Shown: positions 26,281 to 34,730, numbered from the stretch's first letter. The stretch: 64,000 bases of DNA from Nocardioides sp. SLBN-35 (GCF_006715725.1 NZ_VFNU01000001.1:310001-374000); one strand, 5' to 3'. The notes: generated from the sequence alone by a model not told the origin. Translations and numbers: made by a program.

Positions 26281-27411
26281 TCAGCCCCTTCGCTGGAGGT
26301 AGACCTGGAAGGCCTTGTAGAGCGCCCGGTTGACCGGCAGGTCCCACTCGCCGGCGTACTCGACCGCCTCGCCGCCGGTGCCGACCTTGAACTGGATCAG
26401 CCCGACGTGCGCGTCGTCGGCGTCGAGGGTCTCGGTGATGCCGCGCAGGTCGTAGACGGCCGCGCCGGCGGCGATCGCGTCGCGGATCATGGCCCACTGG
26501 ATCGCGTTGGAGCCGCGCACCTCGCGCTTCTCGGTGGACGAGGCGCCGTAGGAGTACCAGGCGTGCTCGCCGACGCGGATCGCGATCGTCGAGGCCACCA
26601 GGTCGCCGTCGTGGCGGGCCAGCCAGAGGGTGAACCGCTCCGGGGCGTCGGCGCAGAGGGCGTCGTACATCGTCTCGAAGTAGCTCAGCGGACGCGGCGT
26701 GAAGTGGTCGCGCTGAGCGGTGTGGACGTAGAGCTCGTGGAACGCCACCAGGTCCTCGCGGGTGCCGCGGGTGACCTCGACGCCCTCCTTCGCGGCCTTC
26801 TTGATGTTGCGGCGCCACAGCTGGTTCATGCCCTTGAGGACCTCGTCCTCGCTGAGCTGGGTGCCGTCGGCGGAGCGGAGCGGGACCTGGAACACGAACT
26901 GCGGCTGGCCCGCGGCGAAGCCGCCCTCGACGCCCTGGTGGCGCCAGCCGAGCTCGTGGAGCTGGGCGACCACGCGCGCGCCGGCCGGGGTGCGCTCGGC
27001 GGGCGGGATCTCGCCGAGGAGACGGACCGCCGGGTCGGCGATGCCCTCCTTGACCTGCGCCGTCGTCCAGCGCCGGGTGACCACCGGGGGCCCGATCCGT
27101 ACGGCGAACGCGCCCTGCTTCCTCAGGTGCCGCACCATCGGGTCCAGCCAGGCGCCGAGGTCGTCGCTTCCCCAGTCGATGACCGGCCCCTCGGGCAGGT
27201 AGGCGAGGTAGCGGTTGAGCTTGGGGAGCTTGCGGTAGAGCACCAGCGCGACGCCGACCTGCTTCCCCGCGTCGTCGAACCAGCCGAGCGACTCGCTGCG
27301 CCACTCGCTCTTCACCCGCGCCCAGCCGGGTGTCTGCAGGAAACTCGCGGACGGCAGGGTGGCGAGGTGGTCGCGGTGCTCGGTCGGGCTGATCGGGCGC
27401 ACGCTGGGCAT
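26281..27411 (-). CDS. FemX/FemAB-type aminoacyltransferase
   Basis: Peptidyltransferase of 376 residues with two GNAT-like subdomains, which adds an amino acid (glycine in Streptomyces FemX) from aminoacyl-tRNA to the side chain of lipid II. Visible are the FLQTPGWARVKSEWRSE start, LWRRNIKKAAKEGVEV in the middle and the HAWYSYGASSTEKREVRGSNAIQWAMI block diagnostic of the family. Organisms with LL-diaminopimelate and a Gly bridge, such as Nocardioides and Streptomyces, carry this gene; that fits but is not shown here. ATG at 27411. Confidence 0.88.
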   Translation of the reverse strand: MPSVRPISPTEHRDHLATLPSASFLQTPGWARVKSEWRSESLGWFDDAGKQVGVALVLYRKLPKLNRYLAYLPEGPVIDWGSDDLGAWLDPMVRHLRKQGAFAVRIGPPVVTRRWTTAQVKEGIADPAVRLLGEIPPAERTPAGARVVAQLHELGWRHQGVEGGFAAGQPQFVFQVPLRSADGTQLSEDEVLKGMNQLWRRNIKKAAKEGVEVTRGTREDLVAFHELYVHTAQRDHFTPRPLSYFETMYDALCADAPERFTLWLARHDGDLVASTIAIRVGEHAWYSYGASSTEKREVRGSNAIQWAMIRDAIAAGAAVYDLRGITETLDADDAHVGLIQFKVGTGGEAVEYAGEWDLPVNRALYKAFQVYLQRRG

Positions 27412-27420
27412 GGGGACCAA

Positions 27421-27447
27421 CCTATCGGGCCTATCGGGCCTATCGGA
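27421..27447. repeat. Three tandem nine-base repeats upstream of the femX-like gene
   Basis: CCTATCGGG, CCTATCGGG and CCTATCGGA lie nine bases before the start codon on the minus strand, in the probable leader or promoter. They could be a regulator site array or simple slippage. Confidence 0.6.
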
Positions 27448-27491
27448 CGGGTGCGGCGGGGTAGCCCCGGCGAGCGGGGTACCGCGGGGCC

Positions 27492-27899
27492 ATGACCGCA
27501 CCGCGCCCGCTCGGCTAATGGCTGACCACGCTCGACCGCCTGCTCGACGACCAGGTCGCGGATGCCTTGGCCGAGCGCGGGTTGAGCCGTCGTGACTGGC
27601 ACGCCCTCGGGCGCCTCGAGCACGGCGCCGTCGCCGATGACGTCGCCGTCGAGCTGCTCCCCGCCGCCGAGGGACTGGTGGCGGCTGGGCTGGTCGAGCA
27701 CCGCAGTGGCGAGTACCGGTCGACCGAGTCCGGCAGCGAGCTGGTCAGCGAGGTCCAGGACGGCCCGGTCCAGGCGGTCGCCGAGCGGGCCGCCGAGGGC
27801 CTCTCGCCGGAGCAGTACGACGCACTGCTCGGTTCGCTCGAGCAGGTCGCGACCAACCTCGGCTGGCTCGGCGACCGCCCGGGCCGCGACACGCCCTAG
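27492..27899 (+). pseudogene. MarR-like winged-helix gene interrupted by TAA at codon 9
   Basis: The frame from the ATG at 27492 reads MTAPRPLG, then TAA (27516-27518), then continues WLTTLDRLLDDQVADALAERG and 110 further residues to the TAG at 27899. MarR-like proteins of actinobacteria commonly start RPLGYWLKLVDRLID, so the TAA replaces the codon for an aromatic residue. The rest keeps a winged-helix plan (SRRDWHALGRLEHG, LVEHRSGEYRSTESG) and a C-terminal helix. No good restart with a ribosome site is visible; TTG at 27567 is possible. It is either a recent pseudogene, a truncated re-initiated product, or a base error. Confidence 0.75.
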
Positions 27900-27907
27900 T
27901 TGCCCAT

Positions 27908-28429
27908 CTAGGCGTCCGGGCCCGCCGCGCGGACCCGCTGGACGTGCTCGAGCGAGTCACGCAGCTCGCCCAGCCAGTCGTCGGCGTGCTGCTGGACGAG
28001 CCGGACGCACCAGGCCAGCGCCTCGCTGCGGCTGCGGGCGACGCCGCCGGCGATGAGCGTGTCGAGCACGACGCGCTCGGGCTGGCGCAGCCGGGTCATG
28101 ACGGGGACGGCCAGGTGGGTGAACAGGGCCCTGGTCCCGTCGCACTCGACGCCCCACGCGACCTTCTGGTCGAACTGGCGCTCGGCCTCGCGGGCGATGG
28201 CGATCCGCGCGTCGCGGGTGCGCCCGCGGAACTCCTGGATGCGGCCCTGGGCGGCGGCCTCGCGCTCGGTCGCCGAGGCGTCCTCGGCGAGCTTCGGGGC
28301 CGCGATGCGGCCGATGACGGTGATCTCCTCGCGGTCGACGGTGACCTCCACCACGGACTCGAAGAGGTCCTCCGGCAGGCGTCCCGCGAACCAGCCGCGG
28401 ATCTGGTCGCGCTGGTCGGTTGTAATCAT
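27908..28429 (-). CDS. Conserved hypothetical with a ribbon-helix-helix-like C-terminus
   Basis: Protein of 173 residues. The N-terminal half alternates strands and charged helices (LFESVVEVTVDREEITVIGRI, then a long Glu/Arg-rich helix to about 95). The C-terminal part (RQPERVVLDTLIAGGVARSRSEALAWCVRLV, about 118-148) looks like a ribbon-helix-helix or CopG-type segment. Its start codon lies inside an inverted repeat, which would suit autoregulation. No family name is certain. ATG at 28429, with a TANNNT box seven bases upstream suggesting a leaderless transcript. Confidence 0.65.
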   Translation of the reverse strand: MITTDQRDQIRGWFAGRLPEDLFESVVEVTVDREEITVIGRIAAPKLAEDASATEREAAAQGRIQEFRGRTRDARIAIAREAERQFDQKVAWGVECDGTRALFTHLAVPVMTRLRQPERVVLDTLIAGGVARSRSEALAWCVRLVQQHADDWLGELRDSLEHVQRVRAAGPDA

Positions 28430-28443
28430 GTAATTCAGATTAC
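28422..28443 (-). promoter_or_regulatory. Leaderless -10 and GTAATC inverted repeat at a start codon
   Basis: On the minus strand GTAATC is followed after ten bases by GATTAC, spanning the ATG at 28429. The first arm contains TAATCT, a good -10 box ending seven bases before the ATG. Confidence 0.5.
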
Positions 28444-28475
28444 GCGTGATCCGGAAGAGCGCAAGAGCGGTTCGC

Positions 28476-28481
28476 TACCGT
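28476..28481 (+). promoter_or_regulatory. Leaderless -10 element of the 28488 gene
   Basis: TACCGT ends six bases before the ATG at 28488; the match decided that start over an upstream in-frame GTG. Confidence 0.4.
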
Positions 28482-28487
28482 GCCGGG

Positions 28488-29162
28488 ATGCTCGACGCGT
28501 TCCCGTGGGCCGAGCGGGATGCGCTCACCCTGGACGAGCGGTACCGCACCCGCCAGCTGCCGCTCCTCCACGACCGACCGCGCCCGCCGCTCGGTCCCCG
28601 CTCGCTGGGACCGGGCGAGTTCTGGCCGCCGGTCCGCTCGGTCGTCGTACCGCTGCCGAAGAGCCTGCTCGAGGCGCCGTCGGTGCGGGCGTTCCTCGCC
28701 GACCTCGCGGCCAGCGCCGCGGCGCCGGCGGTCTGGTTCGCCGGAATCCAGGCGCGCGCGGACCGGATGCATGCGACGCTCGCACCAGGGGTGAGCGACG
28801 TCGGCGGCGTGCTCCCGGACGCGGCCAGGAGGCCGCTCGACATGGTGGTCCGCGGACCGTGGGTGGGTCGCTACAACCGGGGTCGGATCTACCTGCCGGT
28901 CGAGCCTGCCGACGCGGCGACCACTGCCGCGCTCGCCGCGCTCGCCACCCACGTGGGCGCTCCGTTCCGGCCGCTGCTCGCCGGGTTCGTCCAGCTGCGC
29001 CAGGACGTCACGGCGGCCGCGTACGACGGTCTGCGGAGCCTCGTCGCGCACCACCGCGAACGGCTCGTCGTACCGCTGCGGGTCGACGAGGTGCACCTGA
29101 CCGAGACCATGGACGACCTGGTCCTCAGGTCGCGGGTGGTCGAGCGGATCGCGCTCGGCTGA
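28488..29162 (+). CDS. Hypothetical protein
   Basis: Protein of 224 residues, soluble, without signal or membrane segment. It starts MLDAFPWAERDALTLDERYRTR and has several Pro/Arg-rich stretches and an Ala-rich helix (about 68-85). No domain is recognised. It is divergent from the ribbon-helix-helix-like gene and convergent with the endonuclease IV gene. The ATG at 28488 is chosen because a TANNNT box sits six bases before it; a GTG at 28446 would lengthen it by 14 residues. Confidence 0.6.
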   Translation: MLDAFPWAERDALTLDERYRTRQLPLLHDRPRPPLGPRSLGPGEFWPPVRSVVVPLPKSLLEAPSVRAFLADLAASAAAPAVWFAGIQARADRMHATLAPGVSDVGGVLPDAARRPLDMVVRGPWVGRYNRGRIYLPVEPADAATTAALAALATHVGAPFRPLLAGFVQLRQDVTAAAYDGLRSLVAHHRERLVVPLRVDEVHLTETMDDLVLRSRVVERIALG

Positions 29163-29171
29163 GGGACGCGG

Positions 29172-29969
29172 TCACAGGCGCTCGCGCAGCCACGCGAAGT
29201 CGGCGACGTGCTCCTCGGCCCCGCCGGGCGTCTCGCACACGACCGGCGCGCCGGCGTCGCGGACGACCTGGGCGAGCAGGTCCGGGTCGATCTGGCCGGC
29301 GCCGAAGTTGGCATGCCGGTCGGCGCCGGAGTCGAAGGCGTCGCGGCTGTCGTTGGCGTGGACCAGGTCGATCCGGCCGGTGATCGCGAGGACGTCGTCG
29401 ACGATGGTCTCCAGGGCGTTGCCGCCGGCGTGGGCGTGACAGGTGTCGAGGCAGAAGCCGACCATGTCGGCGCCCTCGGCGGACGCGATCGCGTCCCAGG
29501 TGCCCTTGATCCGCTCGAGGTAGCGGGTCATCGCGTTGGTGCCGCCCGCCGTGTTCTCGATGAGCAGCGGGATCTTGATGTCGGTCGCCTCGACCGCCTT
29601 GCGCCAGTTGTCGAAGCCCTTGGCAGGGTCGTCCTCGTCGGTGACGTGGCCGCCGTGGACGATGAGCCCCTTGGCGCCGAGCTCGGCGGCGGCGTCCATG
29701 TGCTGCTGCAACAGCTTGCGGCTCGGGATCCGCTGGCGGTTGTTGGTGGTCGCGACGTTGATCAGGTACGGCGCGTGCACGTACAGGTCGACACCCGCGG
29801 CCTCGGCGGCGGCGCGGAGGGCGGCCGGGCCGCCGTCGTACGACAGCACGGGGCCCTTGTAGGACTGCGGGTTGCCGAGGAAGAACTGCACGAGCGGGGC
29901 GTTGCGCGCGGCCGCCTCGGCGATCGGGTCGGTCTGGTCGACGTGGGCTCCGATGCGCAGCTCGCTCAT
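29172..29969 (-). CDS. nfo: Endonuclease IV-family AP endonuclease
   Basis: TIM-barrel DNA repair enzyme of 265 residues that cuts at abasic sites, using a trinuclear zinc centre. Typical blocks are RIGAHVDQTDP (start), YVHAPYLINVAT, GLIVHGGHVTDEDD, LIENTAGGTNA, GFCLDTCHAHAGG and LVHANDSRDAFDSGADRH. The His, Glu and Asp metal ligands sit in these blocks. It is a little shorter than the E. coli protein. ATG at 29969; a GTG upstream would add ten residues without homology. Divergent from the FHA protease gene. Confidence 0.92.
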   Translation of the reverse strand: MSELRIGAHVDQTDPIAEAAARNAPLVQFFLGNPQSYKGPVLSYDGGPAALRAAAEAAGVDLYVHAPYLINVATTNNRQRIPSRKLLQQHMDAAAELGAKGLIVHGGHVTDEDDPAKGFDNWRKAVEATDIKIPLLIENTAGGTNAMTRYLERIKGTWDAIASAEGADMVGFCLDTCHAHAGGNALETIVDDVLAITGRIDLVHANDSRDAFDSGADRHANFGAGQIDPDLLAQVVRDAGAPVVCETPGGAEEHVADFAWLRERL

Positions 29970-30022
29970 GGTCGTCACCGTATCGACCGGCGGCGACACT
30001 CGTGGATCGGGCGCCGGGGCAC

Positions 30023-30028
30023 TACCTT
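30023..30028 (+). promoter_or_regulatory. Leaderless -10 element of the FHA protease gene
   Basis: TACCTT ends six bases before the GTG at 30035. Confidence 0.4.
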
Positions 30029-30034
30029 CCTCGC

Positions 30035-32032
30035 GTGACCACCCTTCACGTCTCCAGCGGCGGCCGTACCTGGTCGTTCGAGGAGCCGCGCGTCGTCAGC
30101 ATCGGACGCGACACCGGCTCCGACATCGTCCTCACGGCGCCCTCCGCGTCCCGCCAGCACGCGCAGCTGCGCTCGGACGGCTCCGGCTGGGTGCTCGTCG
30201 ACACCGGCTCGAGCGGCGGCACCTTCCTCAACGGCAACCGCGTGACGGAGGTCCGCGTCACGGGGCCGACGACGGTGCGGTTCGGTGGCGTGAACGGCGA
30301 GGAGGTCCAGCTGACGCCGGCCGGCGTCTCGCGCCCCGCCGCCCCCGACCCGGCGACGCTGCCGCCCGCGGGCCTCCAGCAGACCGTGCTGCCCGGCGTC
30401 GGCCCCGCCGGCCCCGGCTACGTCAGCGGCCCCGGGCTGCTGGTGCGCGCCGGCGGCGTCTCGAAGAGGTTCCCCCCGGGCGTCGTCGTCCGCATCGGCC
30501 GCGACCCGGCCAGCGAGGTCGTCGTCGACGACCCGTCGGTCTCCCGGCTCCACGGCGTGGTCGAGGGGCGCCCCGACGGGTGGTGGTACGTCGACCGGTC
30601 GACCGCCGGCACCTTCCTCGAGGAGGACCGGGTCACCCAGCGCAAGCTCGAGGACCCGACCACGCTGATGCTCGGCCACCCCACCGCGGGCGCCGAGGTC
30701 GAGGTGGTCCCGATCGTCGCGACCGGCGTCGCGCAGAAGTCGATCGCCAAGAAGAAGCGCAGGCGCACCGCCGCCCTGGTCGGCGGCATCGTCGCGGCGC
30801 TGGTCCTGGTCGGCGGCGGCGTCACGGCGGCGGTGCTGCTGGGCGGGGACGACGAGTCCGGCGGCAGCGGTGGCGGTTCGCAGGAGGCCGCCGGTCTCAG
30901 CACCGAGGAGCTCGACCGCGCCAAGCTCGCCAGCGTCCTCATCATCGCCGTCGACGACGACGGCGAGCCGATCTACACCGGCTCCGGCACGATCATCAGC
31001 GACGACGGGCTGATCCTCACCAACGCCCACGTCGGCAAGCCCAGCGCGCCCGGCCAGCAGGGCGACGAGGAGGACCCCGCCGGGCTCCTGGTCGCGCTCA
31101 CCTCGGCCGAGGACGACAAGCCGGCCGCGCCGTCGTACTCCGCCGAGGCGATCGTCGCCGACGGCGTCCTCGACCTCGCGGTCCTCAAGATCACCGCCGA
31201 CGAGGACGGCAAGGAGATCGGCAAGGACGAGCTCGACCTGCCGCCGCCGGTGCCGCTCGGCGACAGCGACGACCTGCGCACCGGTGACGAGCTCACGGCA
31301 CTCGGCTTCCCGGCCGTCGCCCACGTCGCCTCCGACGACGGCCTCGACCGGGCGCTGACCGTGACCCGCGGCGTCGTGTCGACCTTCCTCAAGGAGGCCG
31401 CGGTCCCCGGCAACCGCGCCTGGATCGACAGCGACATCCGGATCGGCTCCGGCAACTCCGGCGGCGCCTCGATCAACGACGACGGGGAGCTGGTCGGCAT
31501 CAACAGCGCCGTCGTCACCGAGTCGACCGTGGGCAGCAGCGGCGAGGGGGGTGCGTTCACCGGCGGCTCCGCCCGGATCCGGCCGGTCAACCTGACCGAG
31601 GACATCGTCGACATCGCCAAGAAGGGCGGCGACCCGGAGTACGTGTCGCCGTACCTCGACGACGTGCCGGAGACCCCGGCCGACCCGATGGGCCAGGCCA
31701 CCGCCTCCCCCAAGGGCTGGTCCACCGACGGCAGCGGCGCCTGCTCGACCACCAGCACGCTCGACGACCCGCAGGTGCTCAGCGGGGTGAGCCTCCCGGC
31801 GACCCTGTACGCGCACTTCGCCGTCAGCGGGCTGCCCGACGGCACGCCGTTCACCATCGAGCTCGCCGACCCCCAGGGCCAGCTGATCGGCTCGCTCGAC
31901 GGGTCGTGGGACCTCGGCTCCGACGACGTCTGCGCGACGGTGTCGCTCGACGTACCCGAGGGGCTCTCCGCCGCGATCGCGACGCTGGTCATCGACGGGA
32001 CCCGGATCGAGAACCCGGTCCTGTTCGGGTAG
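30035..32032 (+). CDS. Double-FHA membrane-anchored trypsin-like serine protease
   Basis: Protein of 665 residues. Two cytosolic forkhead-associated domains come first: FHA1 about 1-90 ([27 protein letters not shown]) and FHA2 about 130-225 ([20 protein letters not shown]). A basic stretch and one membrane helix (about 243-273) follow, then an extracytoplasmic HtrA-like protease domain with the triad His about 332 (TNAHV), Asp about 380 (LDLAVL) and Ser about 475 (GSGNSGG). No PDZ domain; a beta-rich C-terminal domain ends it. FHA domains bind phosphothreonine, so kinase signalling may control proteolysis outside. The combination of two FHA domains with a protease is uncommon. Confidence 0.88.
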   Translation: MTTLHVSSGGRTWSFEEPRVVSIGRDTGSDIVLTAPSASRQHAQLRSDGSGWVLVDTGSSGGTFLNGNRVTEVRVTGPTTVRFGGVNGEEVQLTPAGVSRPAAPDPATLPPAGLQQTVLPGVGPAGPGYVSGPGLLVRAGGVSKRFPPGVVVRIGRDPASEVVVDDPSVSRLHGVVEGRPDGWWYVDRSTAGTFLEEDRVTQRKLEDPTTLMLGHPTAGAEVEVVPIVATGVAQKSIAKKKRRRTAALVGGIVAALVLVGGGVTAAVLLGGDDESGGSGGGSQEAAGLSTEELDRAKLASVLIIAVDDDGEPIYTGSGTIISDDGLILTNAHVGKPSAPGQQGDEEDPAGLLVALTSAEDDKPAAPSYSAEAIVADGVLDLAVLKITADEDGKEIGKDELDLPPPVPLGDSDDLRTGDELTALGFPAVAHVASDDGLDRALTVTRGVVSTFLKEAAVPGNRAWIDSDIRIGSGNSGGASINDDGELVGINSAVVTESTVGSSGEGGAFTGGSARIRPVNLTEDIVDIAKKGGDPEYVSPYLDDVPETPADPMGQATASPKGWSTDGSGACSTTSTLDDPQVLSGVSLPATLYAHFAVSGLPDGTPFTIELADPQGQLIGSLDGSWDLGSDDVCATVSLDVPEGLSAAIATLVIDGTRIENPVLFG

Positions 32033-32064
32033 CCGGGCGGGATTCGGTCCGGGCGGGCGGGCGC

Positions 32065-32073
32065 TGTTAGCCT
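32065..32073 (+). promoter_or_regulatory. Extended -10 promoter of the rpsF operon
   Basis: TGTTAGCCT fits the extended -10 pattern TGnTANNNT. A start about seven bases on gives a leader of about 110 bases that contains the hairpin at 32104-32128. Confidence 0.55.
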
Positions 32074-32103
32074 GTCCCGTCCGGTGCCGCTGGCACCGTA
32101 TCC

Positions 32104-32128
32104 GTCTGCTGGGCCGAACCAGCCAGAC
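32104..32128 (+). promoter_or_regulatory. rpsF leader hairpin, possible S6:S18-binding site
   Basis: Arms GTCTGCTGG (32104-32112) and CCAGCCAGAC (32119-32128) pair over nine base pairs with one bulged C; the loop is GCCGAA. Leaders of rpsF in many bacteria hold a hairpin with an exposed CCG that the S6:S18 complex binds for feedback. A CCG-containing loop in this position is consistent, not proof. Confidence 0.45.
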
Positions 32129-32192
32129 AAGCAAGGCCCTCCTGCCGTGGAAAGTCCGCGGCCGCCTGAGTCCAGAGGAGGTGGAGACCGCT

Positions 32193-32480
32193 TTGCGCAA
32201 CTACGAAGTCGTGGTCATCCTCGACCCGAGCCTCGACGAGCGGACGGTTCAGCCGTCGCTCGACAAGTACCTGAACGTCGTCCGCAACGACGGCGGCACG
32301 GTCGACAACGTCGACGTGTGGGGCAAGCGCCGCCTGGCGTACGAGATCAAGAAGCACGCCGAGGGCATCTACGCCATCGTCAAGCTGACCGCCGCCCCGG
32401 CGACGGTCGACGAGCTCGACCGCCAGCTGACCCTCAACGAGTCCGTCCTGCGGACCAAGGTCCTGCGACCCACCGTCTGA
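32193..32480 (+). CDS. rpsF: 30S ribosomal protein S6
   Basis: Ribosomal protein of 95 residues that partners S18 in the platform of the 30S subunit. The sequence [16 protein letters not shown] opens the ferredoxin-like fold and [12 protein letters not shown] is the conserved middle block. The start is taken as TTG at 32193 because AGGAGG (32176-32181) lies 11 bases before it and because S6 proteins begin M-R-x-Y-E; the GTG at 32181 would overlap that ribosome site. First gene of the rpsF-ssb-rpsR-rplI cluster. Confidence 0.93.
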   Translation: MRNYEVVVILDPSLDERTVQPSLDKYLNVVRNDGGTVDNVDVWGKRRLAYEIKKHAEGIYAIVKLTAAPATVDELDRQLTLNESVLRTKVLRPTV

Positions 32481-32552
32481 GGAAGCCAGGGCCCCGTGCC
32501 TGTGGATGCCGGCTGTTCATTGTCGGCACCACGGGACACCATGGGGTCCGTT

Positions 32553-32572
32553 GCCCGGGACTGAGCCCGGGC
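32553..32572 (+). other. Hairpin between rpsF and ssb
   Basis: GCCCGGG and CCCGGGC with loop ACTGAG lie 35 bases before the ssb ATG. The 126-base spacer holds no gene; the hairpin may tune processing or read-through to ssb. It lacks a T-run. Confidence 0.4.
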
Positions 32573-32606
32573 GGGCCACTCGAACCCCACCGCACAGGAG
32601 ACCACC

Positions 32607-33179
32607 ATGGCTGGCGACACCGTCATCACCGTCATCGGCAACCTCACCGACGACCCGGAGCTTCGCTTCACCCCGTCGGGCGCGGCTGTCGCCAACTTCA
32701 CGGTGGCCTCGACGCCACGGTCCTTCGACCGGCAGACCAACGAGTGGAAGGACGGGGACACCCTGTTCCTCCGCTGCTCGGTCTGGCGCCAGGTCGCGGA
32801 GAACGTCGCCGAGTCCCTCCAGAAGGGCATGCGCGTCGTCGTGCAGGGCCGTCTGGTGTCGCGCTCCTACGAGACCCGCGAGGGTGAGAAGCGCACCGTC
32901 AACGAGCTGCAGGTCGACGAGATCGGCCCGTCGCTCACCTGGGCGACCGCCAAGGTCACCCGCGCGAGCCGCTCCGGCGGTGGCGGCGGGTACGGCGGCG
33001 GCAACCAGGGTGGCGGCAACCAGGGTGGCGGCGGCCGTCCCGCGGGTCAGGACCCGTGGGGCAGCGCCCCCTCCGGTGGCGGCAACCAGGGTGGCGGTTC
33101 CAACTACGGGGGCGGCGCCCCGGCCAACGACCCGTGGGCCGCGCCGGGTGTCTCGTCCAACGACGAGCCCCCGTTCTGA
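32607..33179 (+). CDS. ssb: Single-stranded DNA-binding protein
   Basis: SSB of 190 residues. The OB-fold DNA-binding domain covers about 1-115 ([48 protein letters not shown]). A flexible linker with repeated GGGNQG follows (about 118-170). The C-terminal tip SNDEPPF is the acidic peptide that recruits replication and repair partners. ATG with AGGAGA seven bases upstream. Its place between rpsF and rpsR is conserved in actinobacteria. Confidence 0.97.
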   Translation: MAGDTVITVIGNLTDDPELRFTPSGAAVANFTVASTPRSFDRQTNEWKDGDTLFLRCSVWRQVAENVAESLQKGMRVVVQGRLVSRSYETREGEKRTVNELQVDEIGPSLTWATAKVTRASRSGGGGGYGGGNQGGGNQGGGGRPAGQDPWGSAPSGGGNQGGGSNYGGGAPANDPWAAPGVSSNDEPPF

Positions 33180-33215
33180 GGTTTCGAGGCTCGCAGGCTC
33201 GCACCTCAACCACCG
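33180..33215. repeat. GGTTTCG...CAACCACCG intergenic element
   Basis: This stretch directly after ssb can fold imperfectly and has the same ends (GGTTTCGAGG and CCTCAACCACCG) as the element at 18007-18047 (GGTCTCG and CCTCGACCACCG). It seems to be a second member of an interspersed family. Confidence 0.4.
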
Positions 33216-33279
33216 ATACAACCAACCATTCCGGCCGCTTTCTGACTGACGCGGCCGGGCTCTGAGGAGGAGCACCACA

Positions 33280-33516
33280 ATGGCGAAGGCAGTCGTCCGC
33301 AAGCCCAAGAAGAAGGTTTGCCAGTTCTGCAAGGAGAAGGCCACCGGTGTCGACTACAAGGACACCGCCCTTCTGAAGAAGTTCATCTCCGACCGCGGCA
33401 AGATCCGCGCCCGTCGGGTGACCGGCAACTGCGTCCAGCACCAGCGGGACGTCGCGATCGCGGTGAAGAACGCCCGCGAGGTCGCGCTGCTGCCCTACAC
33501 CTCCGCCGGTCGCTGA
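33280..33516 (+). CDS. rpsR: 30S ribosomal protein S18, zinc-type (C+)
   Basis: S18 of 78 residues that binds S6. It keeps four possible zinc ligands, Cys 14 and Cys 17 (VCQFC) plus Cys 51 and His 54 (GNCVQH), the C+ form. Actinobacteria often have a second, cysteine-free S18 used when zinc is short; none is in the window. The core [17 protein letters not shown] is standard. ATG with GAGGAGGAG eight bases upstream. Confidence 0.96.
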   Translation: MAKAVVRKPKKKVCQFCKEKATGVDYKDTALLKKFISDRGKIRARRVTGNCVQHQRDVAIAVKNAREVALLPYTSAGR

Positions 33517-33544
33517 GCAGAGTCAGAGAAGGAGAGCTGAACTC

Positions 33545-33991
33545 ATGAAGATCATCCTGACGCAGGAGGTCGAGAACCTCGGCGCTGCCGGCGACGTGGT
33601 CGAGGTCAAGGACGGCTACGGCCGCAACTACCTCATCCCCCGCGGCTTCGGCATCCGGTGGACCCGGGGCGCCCAGGCGCAGGCCGACTCGATCAAGGCC
33701 GCCCGCTCGGCCCGTGCCGTCCGCGACGAGGCCCACGCCGCCGACCTGAAGGCGAAGCTCGAGGGCTCGCCGGTCGACGTCAAGGTCAAGGCCGGCCAGG
33801 GCGGCCGCCTGTTCGGTGCGGTCACCCCCGCCGACATCGCCGCCGCGCTCGGCGAGGCCGCCGGCGAGGCGATCGACAAGCGGACCATCGTCCTCGGCAA
33901 CCCGATCAAGTCGCTGGGCAACCACGCGGTGTCGGTCAAGCTCCACGACGAGGTGTCCGCCGCGGTGGCCCTCAACGTCATCCCGGGCTGA
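33545..33991 (+). CDS. rplI: 50S ribosomal protein L9
   Basis: L9 of 148 residues with the N-terminal RNA-binding fold ([34 protein letters not shown] type), the long connecting helix (about 45-75, [27 protein letters not shown]) and the C-terminal domain ending VALNVIPG. Last gene of the ribosomal cluster and followed by a strong terminator. ATG with GAAGGAGAG upstream. Confidence 0.96.
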   Translation: MKIILTQEVENLGAAGDVVEVKDGYGRNYLIPRGFGIRWTRGAQAQADSIKAARSARAVRDEAHAADLKAKLEGSPVDVKVKAGQGGRLFGAVTPADIAAALGEAAGEAIDKRTIVLGNPIKSLGNHAVSVKLHDEVSAAVALNVIPG

Positions 33992-34008
33992 CCCGATCGA
34001 CGTACGAC

Positions 34009-34050
34009 GGCGTGGCCGGTCCCCTCGGGGCCGGCCACGCCGCTACTTTT
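34009..34050 (+). terminator. Intrinsic terminator of the rpsF-rplI operon
   Basis: Arms GGCGTGGCCGG (34009-34019) and CCGGCCACGCC (34031-34041) form an 11-bp stem; inside it CCCC-TC-GGGG can extend the pairing. TACTTTT follows at 34044-34050. Confidence 0.85.
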
Positions 34051-34088
34051 GGGGCACTCCTTCCTTCCCCCTAGACCCAGGAGTTCCC

Positions 34089-34730
34089 ATGCGTGTACGA
34101 CGGCTCTGGCCTGCCGCCCTCCTGCTGCTGACCCCAGTCCTCGCGGCCTGCGGAGACGACGAGCCCGACGCGACCGACACCCCCACGGACGCGTCCAGCG
34201 CGACCGACGCGTCGACGCCGACCGAGGAGACCAGCGCTGCGACGACGGCGCCCACCGAGCCGGCGACGTCCGCGGCCGCCGGCCTGCCCGGCGCGTGCGA
34301 TGTCGTGAGCGCCGACGACCTGGCCGAGGCATACGGCATGCCGTTCGGCGCCCCCGAGGTCGGCGGCGACGACCACACCGAGGGCGGCCTGGCCTGGACC
34401 AGCGACGACTGCTCGTTCGAGGCCCCGGGCCTCGCCGAGGTGACCGTCAAGCTGACCGGCCCCGAGGACTTCACGAAGGGCGCCTTCGGCTGCCCCCAGC
34501 CCGGTGACGACGACGGCATCGTCGACCCGGCCGACGACATCGCCGGTGCCACCAAGGGCTGGTGGAAGGTGAGCAACCCGCCGGACTTCGAGGGTGAGCT
34601 GCGCGCCTGCACGCCTGCGGTGCTGCTGCAGATCGACCTCGACTACGACGAGGGTGTCGAGTACGAGGGCGACCCGCTCAACCAGTCCGTCGGGCTGGCC
34701 GAGAAGGTGCTCGCCGCGATCAAGGGCTGA
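34089..34730 (+). CDS. Lipoprotein, DUF3558-like
   Basis: Exported lipoprotein of 213 residues with lipobox VLAAC (Cys about 20). A Thr/Ser/Asp-rich linker (about 22-62) joins a domain with four cysteines that begins CDVVSADDLAEAYGMPFG and contains DDCSFEAPGLAEVTV. The pattern, a cysteine pair around a DLxxAxG motif, resembles DUF3558-type lipoproteins of actinobacteria with unknown function. ATG at 34089. It overlaps the convergent membrane gene by 11 bases. Confidence 0.75.
   Translation: MRVRRLWPAALLLLTPVLAACGDDEPDATDTPTDASSATDASTPTEETSAATTAPTEPATSAAAGLPGACDVVSADDLAEAYGMPFGAPEVGGDDHTEGGLAWTSDDCSFEAPGLAEVTVKLTGPEDFTKGAFGCPQPGDDDGIVDPADDIAGATKGWWKVSNPPDFEGELRACTPAVLLQIDLDYDEGVEYEGDPLNQSVGLAEKVLAAIKG

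Noticed and set aside
32985-33130. Repeated GGTGGCGGCAACCAG units
   Set aside because: They code the Gly/Asn/Gln linker of SSB.
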